From CADEED01 sp044871085 (GTDB lineage Bacteria; Pseudomonadota; Gammaproteobacteria; Steroidobacterales; Steroidobacteraceae), in contig JBIOZI010000397.1 of the NCBI GenBank assembly GCA_044871085.1, forward strand, positions 1-13,836: a stretch of 13,836 nucleotides of DNA, given 5' to 3'. The position numbers were made by a program, and so were the translations under genes. Each line of letters starts with the position of its first letter. Within the stretch, counting starts at the first letter, position 1. The notes beneath the pieces were generated by a model. It saw only the letters and a program-made list of their open reading frames with translations. It had not been told where the DNA came from and did not search any database. This document shows positions 6,443 to 13,116 of the stretch, in pieces.

Positions 6443-7810
6443 ATGAAGTCAGCCAGAAATTTCTGCAGTGCCCTTGCCGCCGTCGGCGCCGTGTTCGGCA
6501 TCGGTGCCGCGACCGCCGGCGAGCCGCTGGACGAGGCGGTCGCGCGGATCAGGGCCGCTGATTCCACCGAAAGCTGCGGTGGAGAAAACTGCGTGTCCGT
6601 GGCGCGTGGGCTGATCGGCTTCCTCGATCGCCGCCTCCACGGCCTGCAGGGCAATGGCCGCTCCTGCGCCGATTGCCACCTGCCGGCGGACAGCTTCCAG
6701 CTCTCGCCCGCCAGCGCGGAGGCGCGGTTTCAGTTCCTGCAGTGGCGCCGGAGGTGGAATCCAGCCGCGCAGGATCCGCTGTTCCTGCCGCTGGACGCCG
6801 ACGATTTTCGCACCAATGGGGCACGGGCCGCCGATTTCGGCAATCTGCGGGAAAACGGCCTCGTGCGGGTGACCATGCCGATGCCGGCCAACTTTCGCCT
6901 GGTGGACCCGGCCACGAATGCGGTTTCGAACGAAACCACGGTCGACGTGTGGCGTGCGGTGCCGAGCGTATTCAACGTGAAACTCACTGGTCCGGATGCC
7001 GGAGTGCCGTGGGCTCGTGGTCCCAATGTGACGGGCGGATACCAGCTCGATGCGCGCAAAGGGAATCTGCAGGAGCAGGCGCTCGGCGCGCTCACCGCGC
7101 ACGCGCAAATCGTCAACGTCCCCACGCCGCGCTTCCTGGATGACCTCGCCGCGTTCCAGAACGTGCTGTTCTCGTCACCCCGCGTGCGCAGGCTGGCCGA
7201 TGCCGTTCGTAATGATGTGCGCCCGCTGCCCGATGTCGACCCGCCCCTCGATGCGCTCGAGACCCGGGGCAAGGCAGTGTTCACGCGCGCCTGCGCGCAG
7301 TGCCACGGCGGTCCGGGCCAGTCGACCACCCAGGCGCCGCTGCCGCAGCGTTTCCATGACATCAGCACGGGGTGTCCGCGGCCGGTGGATACCGCCGTGC
7401 CGGCACGGTGGAATTTCGTGCCGTGCCCGGCGCGCCTGGCTCGCAACGCGCGCACATATGAGATCACGCAGGCCAACGGCACGGTAGTGAGGCGCACGAG
7501 CTCCGATCCCGGCCGCGCCCTGCTGACCGGATTCGTGACGGGCGCCGCGCTCAACCCCACCGACGACTGGAACAAGATGGACATGCCCGGCCTGCGCGGC
7601 ATAGGCAAGACCGCCCCGTACTTTCACAACAACAGCGCCGACACCCTGGAGCAGGTGGTCGATCACTACATCGAGGTCTTCAAGCGCGCGCCAGCGGTCG
7701 CGCCGCCGGGCGTCGTGCCGCCCTTCACGACCACGGATGGCGTCCACTTCGACCGCCAGCCGCTGCCCGAGGAGCGCGCCGCGCTGGTGGCCTATCTACG
7801 CAAGCTGTGA
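6443..7810 (+). CDS. Di-haem cytochrome c peroxidase / MauG-family protein
   Basis: A 455-aa periplasmic protein with a signal peptide of about 25 residues (ending ATAG). It has two c-type haem attachment sites, CADCH (C75, C78, H79) within GNGRSCADCHLP and CAQCH (C284, C287, H288). The segment KMDMPGLRGIGKTAPYFHNN (378-397) matches the CCP/MauG pattern around the distal methionine (M381 likely) of the C-terminal haem. Family members reduce hydrogen peroxide with electrons from small cytochromes or oxidise protein or organic substrates. Which applies here cannot be read from sequence. At 455 aa it is longer than classical bacterial CCP (about 320-350). Additional cysteines C45/C50 and C311/C328 may form disulfides. 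The start is supported by GGGAG seven bases upstream. It is divergent from the GH43 operon, and no functional link to it is evident. Confidence 0.9.
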   Translation: MKSARNFCSALAAVGAVFGIGAATAGEPLDEAVARIRAADSTESCGGENCVSVARGLIGFLDRRLHGLQGNGRSCADCHLPADSFQLSPASAEARFQFLQWRRRWNPAAQDPLFLPLDADDFRTNGARAADFGNLRENGLVRVTMPMPANFRLVDPATNAVSNETTVDVWRAVPSVFNVKLTGPDAGVPWARGPNVTGGYQLDARKGNLQEQALGALTAHAQIVNVPTPRFLDDLAAFQNVLFSSPRVRRLADAVRNDVRPLPDVDPPLDALETRGKAVFTRACAQCHGGPGQSTTQAPLPQRFHDISTGCPRPVDTAVPARWNFVPCPARLARNARTYEITQANGTVVRRTSSDPGRALLTGFVTGAALNPTDDWNKMDMPGLRGIGKTAPYFHNNSADTLEQVVDHYIEVFKRAPAVAPPGVVPPFTTTDGVHFDRQPLPEERAALVAYLRKL

Positions 7811-7820
7811 GATGCGAGCC

Positions 7821-7841
7821 GGCCGCCGCCCGGCGGCGGCC
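7821..7841. terminator. GC-rich hairpin between convergent genes
   Basis: GGCCGCCGCC at 7821-7830 and GGCGGCGGCC at 7832-7841 are perfect inverted copies around one base, so a stem of 8 or 9 pairs with a small loop can form. It sits ten bases after the peroxidase stop and just after the stop of the opposing GNAT gene, the expected place for a bidirectional terminator. There is no T-tract on either side, so it is not a canonical intrinsic terminator. Confidence 0.55.
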
Positions 7842-7845
7842 GTGC

Positions 7846-8367
7846 TCAGCCATCGACGGGCCGCGCGGGGGTCGCGAGGATCTTCTGGTAGAACGCCAGG
7901 TCCAGCCAGCGGCCGAATTTGAAGCCGGCCTGTGCAATGGTGCCGCAGTGTGTGAAGCCGAGCTTCTCGTGCAGGCGGATGCTGACCGCGTTGGACGCGT
8001 CGATGCCTCCCACCATGACGTGATAGTCCTGGCGCTGCGCCTCGCCGATGATGGCCTCGAGCAGCACGCGGCCGACGCCCCGGCCGCGAAAGCGCGCATC
8101 CACGTAGATGGAGTGCTCCACGGTGTACTTGTACGCCGGCCGCTCGCGAAACTGCCCGTAGCTCGCGAAGCCCATGAGCTCGCGCTGCTCGTTCTCGATG
8201 CCGAGCACCGGGTAGCTCTTGAACAGTTTGGCGTCGAACCAGGCCACCATGTCGGCGGGCGTGCGCAGCTTGTAATCGTAGAGCGCGGTGGAGTTCGCGA
8301 TGGCCTCGTTGAAGATGGCGAGGATGGGCTCGGAGTGGCGGCGCGGCTCGCAGAGAATCAGGTTCAT
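7846..8367 (-). CDS. GNAT N-acetyltransferase, phosphinothricin acetyltransferase-like
   Basis: A 173-aa acetyltransferase of the GNAT superfamily, normal in length for the PAT/bar/YncA-like group. Key segments are NSTALYDY (25-32), EHSIYVDARFRGRGVGRVLL (84-103) with the acetyl-CoA pyrophosphate-binding loop RGRGVG (94-99), and GGIDASNAVSIRLHEKLGF (120-138), which closely follows the pattern of the phosphinothricin/methionine sulfoximine acetyltransferases. The probable reaction is transfer of acetyl from acetyl-CoA to an amino group of a small amino-acid analogue. The natural substrate is unknown, and resistance should not be assumed. It is the last gene of the minus-strand run, starting 25 bp after the stop of the PEP mutase-family gene, with no strong ribosome-binding site visible. 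Confidence 0.88.
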   Translation of the reverse strand: MNLILCEPRRHSEPILAIFNEAIANSTALYDYKLRTPADMVAWFDAKLFKSYPVLGIENEQRELMGFASYGQFRERPAYKYTVEHSIYVDARFRGRGVGRVLLEAIIGEAQRQDYHVMVGGIDASNAVSIRLHEKLGFTHCGTIAQAGFKFGRWLDLAFYQKILATPARPVDG

Positions 8368-8392
8368 GTGAATGGGCTCGCCGGCACGCCGG

Positions 8393-9214
8393 TCATTTCA
8401 GGTACTTCGCGAACTCGGAGCTCGACAGGGTGCGCTCGACGTAGCCGAACGTGCCCGACTCGCGGATCTCGCGCGCCGCGACCACCAGGCCGTCCATCGC
8501 CGCGCGATACAAGGACGTGGCGAGGCTGATGCGCCGCACGCCCGCATCCGCCAGCTCGGCGACGCTGAACGAGCGGCCGCGGATCGCAACCATGAAATTG
8601 ACCGGCTTCGACACGGCCGCGCACACCGCACGCACCGCCGCGAGGTCCGGCAGGCCCGGGGCGAACAGCACGTCCGCCCCGGCCTGCTCGTAGGCCTGCA
8701 GGCGGCGGATGGTGTCGTCGAGATCGGGGCGCCCGTGTAGATAGTTCTCGGCGCGGGCCGTGAGCACGAACGGGAACGGCAGGGCGCGCGCCGCCGCGAC
8801 CGCGGCCGCGATGCGCTCGGTGGCCTGCGCCGGAGCGAAGATCGGGTCGCCGGCGCGGCCGGTCGAATCCTCGATGGACCCGCCGACCAGGCCCGCCTCG
8901 GCGGCGGCGCGGATGGCCCGCGCCGCGTCCGCGGGCGCGTCGCCAAAGCCCTTCTCGAGGTCGCCGGAAACCGGCAGCGTCGTGGCGGCGCAGATCAGCC
9001 GCGACTGCGCCATCGACTCGTCGATCGAAATGCCGTGGTCGAGGCGGCCGAGCGTGCCGGCGGCCGCGCCGCTGGACGTCGCCAGCGCCGGAAAGCCCAG
9101 TGATTGCAGGATTTTCGCCGAGCCGCCGTCCCAGCAGTTCGCGATGACGAACGTGCCGTGCGCATGCAGGTCGCGGAAGCGCCGGGCGCGCTCTACAAGT
9201 GCCTTGTCGTCCAT
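8393..9214 (-). CDS. Isocitrate lyase/PEP mutase superfamily protein
   Basis: A 273-aa cytoplasmic protein of the ICL/PEP mutase superfamily, a TIM-barrel group that makes or breaks C-C or P-C bonds next to a carboxylate. Visible elements are IANCWDGGSAKIL (24-36), the metal-site region PVSGDLEKGFGD (81-92, with D85 and E87), GGSIEDST with E115 (111-118) and LTARAENYL with R154 (151-159). The flexible-loop cysteine motif (KKCGH/KRCGH) of isocitrate and methylisocitrate lyases is not seen where it would be expected. This places it with the uncharacterised PEP_mutase-like group (PF13714 type) rather than with true lyases. The reaction is unknown. It lies 30 bp after the deacetylase stop and 25 bp before the GNAT start, so co-transcription is probable. 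Confidence 0.85.
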   Translation of the reverse strand: MDDKALVERARRFRDLHAHGTFVIANCWDGGSAKILQSLGFPALATSSGAAAGTLGRLDHGISIDESMAQSRLICAATTLPVSGDLEKGFGDAPADAARAIRAAAEAGLVGGSIEDSTGRAGDPIFAPAQATERIAAAVAAARALPFPFVLTARAENYLHGRPDLDDTIRRLQAYEQAGADVLFAPGLPDLAAVRAVCAAVSKPVNFMVAIRGRSFSVAELADAGVRRISLATSLYRAAMDGLVVAAREIRESGTFGYVERTLSSSEFAKYLK

Positions 9215-9244
9215 GCCGGTCTCGAGGCGGAGGAGCTGCGGAGT

Positions 9245-10051
9245 TTAACGGCTGTGCGCCGCCACGTAATCCATGACTTCACGGAAGGTGGCGACCCAGA
9301 CTTCCGGATGATTGCGCAGGTGCGCGACGAGCTCGCGGTGCGCCGTGGCGGACACGGCGAGATAGTCCCCGCCGACGCCGTGAAATTGCAGGATCCCGAG
9401 ACCGCGCGCGGTGCGCACGCGCTCCACGTAGTCGATCAGCGTCTGCGCACCGGGGCTGTCGACCGGCCCGTAGCTCGGCACCTGGAATGCATCGAGCGCG
9501 GAGAACTCTGTGACGACCGAGCGGTACTGGTCGCCGCCGGTGCGCGCGTAGGCGACCAGGCCCGAATGGCGCAGCGGCTCGGTGTAATCCACCCCGCCGA
9601 CGAGCATCTGGCTGCACGGCACGGAATACGTGCGCAGCTCCCGGCCGTCGATGCCGGACAGGATGTCGTTCATCACCTTGATCTCCGCGAGCATGCGCGG
9701 CACGTCGTAGCGCTCCGTCGGATACGGGGTGTCGGGCAGCATCGCGCGCGGACAGGGATGAAAGACCGAGTGATTGCCGAGCTCGTGCCCGGCACGCGCC
9801 ACGGCGCGCCAGCGCCGCAGGTCCGCCGGCAGGATGTCGCCATCCAGGAAGAACGTGCCGTGGAGCCGCGCCGCGCGCAGCTGCGGCACCGCGACCTCGA
9901 GCTGGGAGCGCAGCGCATCGTCGTAGGTGAGGACGATGGCCGCGGCCTTGCCCTTGGGCCACGCCATCTGTGCCTGCGCGGGAGCACCTGCCGCCAGCCA
10001 CACCAGGAGTGTGAGCATCGCGCAGATCGCCCGGCGGTTCGATTCGTTCAT
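9245..10051 (-). CDS. Secreted polysaccharide deacetylase (NodB homology, CE4)
   Basis: A 268-aa protein with a signal peptide of about 28 residues (ending APAQAQ). It has the NodB homology domain of carbohydrate esterase family 4: motif 1 as LTYDDA (D44 catalytic base, D45 metal ligand), motif 2 as HELGNHSVFH (H94 and H98 metal ligands), and a late ILQFHG (H224) matching the catalytic histidine motif. Family members remove N- or O-acetyl groups from chitin, peptidoglycan, exopolysaccharide or xylan, using a divalent metal. The substrate here cannot be decided. Only 13 bp separate it from the ABC permease stop, which puts it in the exporter operon. An acetylxylan role alongside the GH43 operon is conceivable, but the two sets are not adjacent. 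Confidence 0.88.
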   Translation of the reverse strand: MNESNRRAICAMLTLLVWLAAGAPAQAQMAWPKGKAAAIVLTYDDALRSQLEVAVPQLRAARLHGTFFLDGDILPADLRRWRAVARAGHELGNHSVFHPCPRAMLPDTPYPTERYDVPRMLAEIKVMNDILSGIDGRELRTYSVPCSQMLVGGVDYTEPLRHSGLVAYARTGGDQYRSVVTEFSALDAFQVPSYGPVDSPGAQTLIDYVERVRTARGLGILQFHGVGGDYLAVSATAHRELVAHLRNHPEVWVATFREVMDYVAAHSR

Positions 10052-10064
10052 GGAGCCGCGGCGA

Positions 10065-11216
10065 CTAGTCGAGGCGTTTCTTGAAGCGCGCCACCGCGAT
10101 GCCCAGCATCACCACCAGGAAGATCGCGAGCTTCCCGACCTGCGGCCATACCTCGGGCAGCTCGGCGCCGCGCAGCATCACGCCGCGCACGATGACGTTG
10201 AAGTGGGTCAGCGGCAGCACCTGCGCGATCCATTGCGCGATCACGGGCATGCCCTCGAACGGAAACATGAAGCCCGACAGCAGGATCGACGGCAGCATGG
10301 TGACGAACGCGAGCTGGAAGGCCTGAAACTGTGTCTGCGCCAGCGTCGACACGAACAGACCGAGCCCGAGCGAGGCCGCGATGAACATCAGCGCGGCGGC
10401 GTACAGGTCGACGAGGCTGCCGACGGTGGGCACGTCGAACAGCAGCTTGCCGACGATCAGGATGAGCGTGGTCTGGATGAGGCCGATGGCGACGTACGGC
10501 AGTAGTTTGCCCACCATGAGCTCGAGCCGGCCGAGCGGTGTGGCGATGAGCAGCTCGAGAGTGCCGCGCTCGCGCTCGCGCACGATGGCGCCCGAGGTGA
10601 ACAGCACCATGGTCATCGAGAGGATCACGCCGATGAGCGCCGGCACGATCTGCACGGCGGTGCGCTTCTCGGGGTTGTAGAGCGTGCGCACTTCGATGCG
10701 GCGCGGTGTCATGCGCTTGCCGCCGGAGTAGGGCCCGTCGCCGTGGCGCGAGAGCAGGGGCATGGCGGCGACGCCGGCGGCCACGCCCGCGAGCGAGGGC
10801 TGCGACCCGTCGACCAGGATCTGCACGACGGAGCGCGTGTCGGACTGCAGGCGGCGTTCGAAGTCGCGCGGGATGATCACCGCCACGCTCGCGCGGCCCT
10901 CGCGCAGCAGGCGATCCACCTCCGCGGAGGACTGGGTGGTGTATTCGACGTGCACCACCTGCGTGGCGCGCAGCTGCGCCAGCAATTCGCGCGACATCGA
11001 GGTATTCGCCTGGTCCTGCACGACGGTGGCGAGGTTGCGCACGTCGAAGTTGATGGCGTAGCCGAACAGCACGATCTGCATCAGCGGCACACCGACGATC
11101 ATGCCGAACGTCACGCGGTCGCGGGACAGCTGCCGCACTTCTTTCATGGCGACGGCGCGCACGCGGCGCAGCGCGGCGCGTACGCGATTCACGGGGCGGG
11201 CGCGCGTGTCGCTCAT
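10065..11216 (-). CDS. ABC-2 type permease, YbhR/YbhS-like
   Basis: A 383-aa inner-membrane permease. The ATG at 11216 (MSDTRARPVNRV) was chosen because it gives the family's usual length and forms an ATGA overlap with the ATPase stop. One membrane segment at about 36-54 is followed by a large periplasmic domain (about 55-185) and then five segments at about 190-212, 238-258, 270-291, 302-320 and 359-376. Diagnostic ABC-2 motifs are LYNPEKRT (179-186) and RERERGTLELLIATPL (213-228). It is the transmembrane part of the exporter with the adjoining ATPase and fusion protein. E. coli ybhGFSR has two permeases, but only one is present here, so a homodimer is probable. The substrate is unknown. Drug or organic-solvent efflux is known for relatives. 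Confidence 0.92.
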   Translation of the reverse strand: MSDTRARPVNRVRAALRRVRAVAMKEVRQLSRDRVTFGMIVGVPLMQIVLFGYAINFDVRNLATVVQDQANTSMSRELLAQLRATQVVHVEYTTQSSAEVDRLLREGRASVAVIIPRDFERRLQSDTRSVVQILVDGSQPSLAGVAAGVAAMPLLSRHGDGPYSGGKRMTPRRIEVRTLYNPEKRTAVQIVPALIGVILSMTMVLFTSGAIVRERERGTLELLIATPLGRLELMVGKLLPYVAIGLIQTTLILIVGKLLFDVPTVGSLVDLYAAALMFIAASLGLGLFVSTLAQTQFQAFQLAFVTMLPSILLSGFMFPFEGMPVIAQWIAQVLPLTHFNVIVRGVMLRGAELPEVWPQVGKLAIFLVVMLGIAVARFKKRLD

Positions 11217-12160
11217 GGCTTGGCCCGGGTGGCGACCACGAACACATCCTCGAGGCTGGCCTGCGTGCGCTCGATGCGCGCCTCGATGCCGTGCTCGTGC
11301 AGGACGCGCGCCAGCTGCGCCTGCGCATCGCCGACGCCCCGGTCCGCGAGCACACGCAGCCGGATGCCGAGCTGCGTCACGCCGTGCACCCACCGCAGCG
11401 CGCGCAGGACCTTCGGCGCCTCGCTGCCGTCGGCGCCCTCGATCTCGAAGATGTCCGCCTCCACACCGGTCATCAGCGCGCGCGGCGTGCCCTCGGTGAC
11501 GATGCGGCCGTCGGCGAGGATCGCGAGGCCATGGCAGCGCTCGGCCTCGTCCATGTAGTGCGTCGAAACGAGAATGGTGGCGCCCGCGTCCGCGAGCTCG
11601 AACAGCCGCTCCCAGAAATCGCGCCGGCTCTGCGGGTCCACGGCGCTCGTCGGCTCGTCGAGCAGCAGCAGCTCGGGCGCGTGCAGCGTGGCGGCGGCCA
11701 GCGCCAGGCGCTGCTTCTGCCCGCCGCTCATCGTGCCGGCGCGCTGGGCGCGCAGTTCTTCGAGGTTGTAGGTGGCACGCTGCGCGGCGATGCGCGCGTC
11801 GACGTCGCCTTCGAGGCCGTAGAGCTCGGCGATGAAACGCAGGTTCTCATCGGTGGTGAGGTCTTCCCACAGCGAGAACTTCTGCGGCATGTAGCCCAGG
11901 CGCCGGCGTATGGCCTCCGCATCCTTCACCACCGAGAGGCCGAACACCTCGGCGTGTCCGTCGGAGGGCAGCAGCATGCCGCAGAGCATGCGCAGCGTGG
12001 TCGACTTTCCCGAGCCGTTGGGTCCGAGGAAGCCGTAGATGCGACCGGATGGGATGTCGAGATCGATGTGATCGACCGCGACCTTGTCGCCGAACTTCCG
12101 CGTGAGCTGCCGCGCGGAGATCGCCGGGCGCGCGTCGGCCGACCGCGCAGGGGTGTTCAC
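11213..12160 (-). CDS. ABC transporter ATP-binding protein, YbhF-like
   Basis: A 315-aa single-domain ATPase. It starts with GTG at 12160, overlapping the fusion-protein stop as GTGA (12157-12160). Walker A is GPNGSGKST (46-54), the Q-loop segment MPQKFSLWEDLT lies at 91-102, the signature is SGGQKQR (145-151), Walker B is LLLLDEPT (164-171), and the switch histidine is H201 in STHYMDEA. A C-terminal extension of about 85 residues follows, ending ASLEDVFVV, as in the drug/polysaccharide ABC-2 exporters. It would drive export through the neighbouring permease. E. coli YbhF carries two nucleotide-binding domains in one chain, and this protein has only one, so it must dimerise. No missing key residue was seen. 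Confidence 0.94.
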   Translation of the reverse strand: MNTPARSADARPAISARQLTRKFGDKVAVDHIDLDIPSGRIYGFLGPNGSGKSTTLRMLCGMLLPSDGHAEVFGLSVVKDAEAIRRRLGYMPQKFSLWEDLTTDENLRFIAELYGLEGDVDARIAAQRATYNLEELRAQRAGTMSGGQKQRLALAAATLHAPELLLLDEPTSAVDPQSRRDFWERLFELADAGATILVSTHYMDEAERCHGLAILADGRIVTEGTPRALMTGVEADIFEIEGADGSEAPKVLRALRWVHGVTQLGIRLRVLADRGVGDAQAQLARVLHEHGIEARIERTQASLEDVFVVATRAKP

Positions 12161-13116
12161 GGTGCGCCGAGCTCCAGCGTGACGTCGACGGGGACGCCGC
12201 TCGGCAGGCCGGCGGCTTCCGCATCCTCGAGCACGACTTCGGCCAGGAACGACAGCCGCGAGCGGTCGGCCGCGGTGAGCGAGTAGTAAGGCGTGAACTC
12301 CGCCTCGCTGGCGATGAAACGCACCTGCCCGTGGAAGTCGCGCCCGACTCCGTCGACGCGCAGCGTGGCGGGCGTCCCGGCCTTGACCCGCGCGCGCATG
12401 GCCTCGGGCACGTGGATGCGCGCGTAGGGGGTGCCGCCCGCCAGCAGCACCGCGACGGTGGCGCCGCGCGCCGGCTTCTCGCCGACGTGGAATGGCAGCG
12501 CGTCGATGATGCCGTCCACCGGTGCGCGCACTTCGAGTCGGCCCGAGGTGGTTTCGACGCTCTTGAGGTTCGCGCGCGCGCTGTCGGCGGCCTGGCGCGC
12601 CTGGGTGACCTGCTCGGCGCGCGTGCCTTCCTGCAGCTCGCGCAGGGAAGCCTCGGCCTCGTGGAGGTTGGCCTCGGCGGCGTTCGCGGCCGTCACCTGG
12701 CGATCGGCCTCGGACTTGCTGACCAGGCTGCGCTCCACCAGCCCCAGCAGGCGATCGCGCTCGCGCCAGGCGTCGTCGCGTTCGATCTTTGCGCGGTCGC
12801 GGCGCGCGGCCGCCGCGCGGATGGTGGTGGCGCGTGCGCCGTTGGTGAGCTCCGCGAGGCGTGCCTCCGCCGCGGCGAGCTGGGCGCGCGCGCCTTCGAC
12901 CTCCGCGGCGGACAGGACGCGATCCTGCACGACCACGATGTCGCCGGCCTTCACGGCCGCGCCCTCCGAGAAGGGCAGCGAGAGGATGGATTCGTTGGCC
13001 TCGGCCACGAGCTCGACGCGGTCGCGTTCGATGGTGCCGGGCAGCGCTGCGTCGCGGTCCGTGCAGGACGCGAGGCACAGGCAGATCAGCGGCAGCAGGT
13101 GCCGAGGCAGGTTCAT
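12157..13116 (-). CDS. HlyD/YbhG-like membrane-fusion lipoprotein
   Basis: A 319-aa periplasmic adaptor of the HlyD/RND-MFP family. The N-terminus MNLPRHLLPLICLCLASC ends in a lipobox (LASC, C18), so it is a predicted lipoprotein, unlike E. coli YbhG, which I recall as having a cleaved signal or anchor. A first half-lipoyl strand (ILSLPFSEGAAVKAGDIVV, about 44-62) is followed by a long alanine- and glutamate-rich coiled-coil hairpin (about 70-190). The second lipoyl half (LEVRAPVDGIIDALPFHVGE, about 194-213) and a beta-barrel part with AEFTPYYSLTAADRSRLSF (272-290), characteristic of the YbhG type, come next. It should bridge the permease to an outer-membrane channel, which is not encoded here. 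The start at 13116 overlaps the nadC stop as ATGA. Confidence 0.92.
   Translation of the reverse strand: MNLPRHLLPLICLCLASCTDRDAALPGTIERDRVELVAEANESILSLPFSEGAAVKAGDIVVVQDRVLSAAEVEGARAQLAAAEARLAELTNGARATTIRAAAARRDRAKIERDDAWRERDRLLGLVERSLVSKSEADRQVTAANAAEANLHEAEASLRELQEGTRAEQVTQARQAADSARANLKSVETTSGRLEVRAPVDGIIDALPFHVGEKPARGATVAVLLAGGTPYARIHVPEAMRARVKAGTPATLRVDGVGRDFHGQVRFIASEAEFTPYYSLTAADRSRLSFLAEVVLEDAEAAGLPSGVPVDVTLELGAP

Noticed and set aside
11217..11393. 59-residue N-terminal extension of the permease from a start at 11393
   Set aside because: It is Arg/Ala/Gly-rich shadow sequence inside the ATPase gene. The ATG at 11216 gives the normal permease N-terminus and an ATGA overlap.
12161..13078. 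Fusion of the ATPase with an upstream 306-residue extension
   Set aside because: The upstream part is an out-of-frame shadow of the membrane-fusion gene. The GTG at 12160 gives a normal ATPase start.
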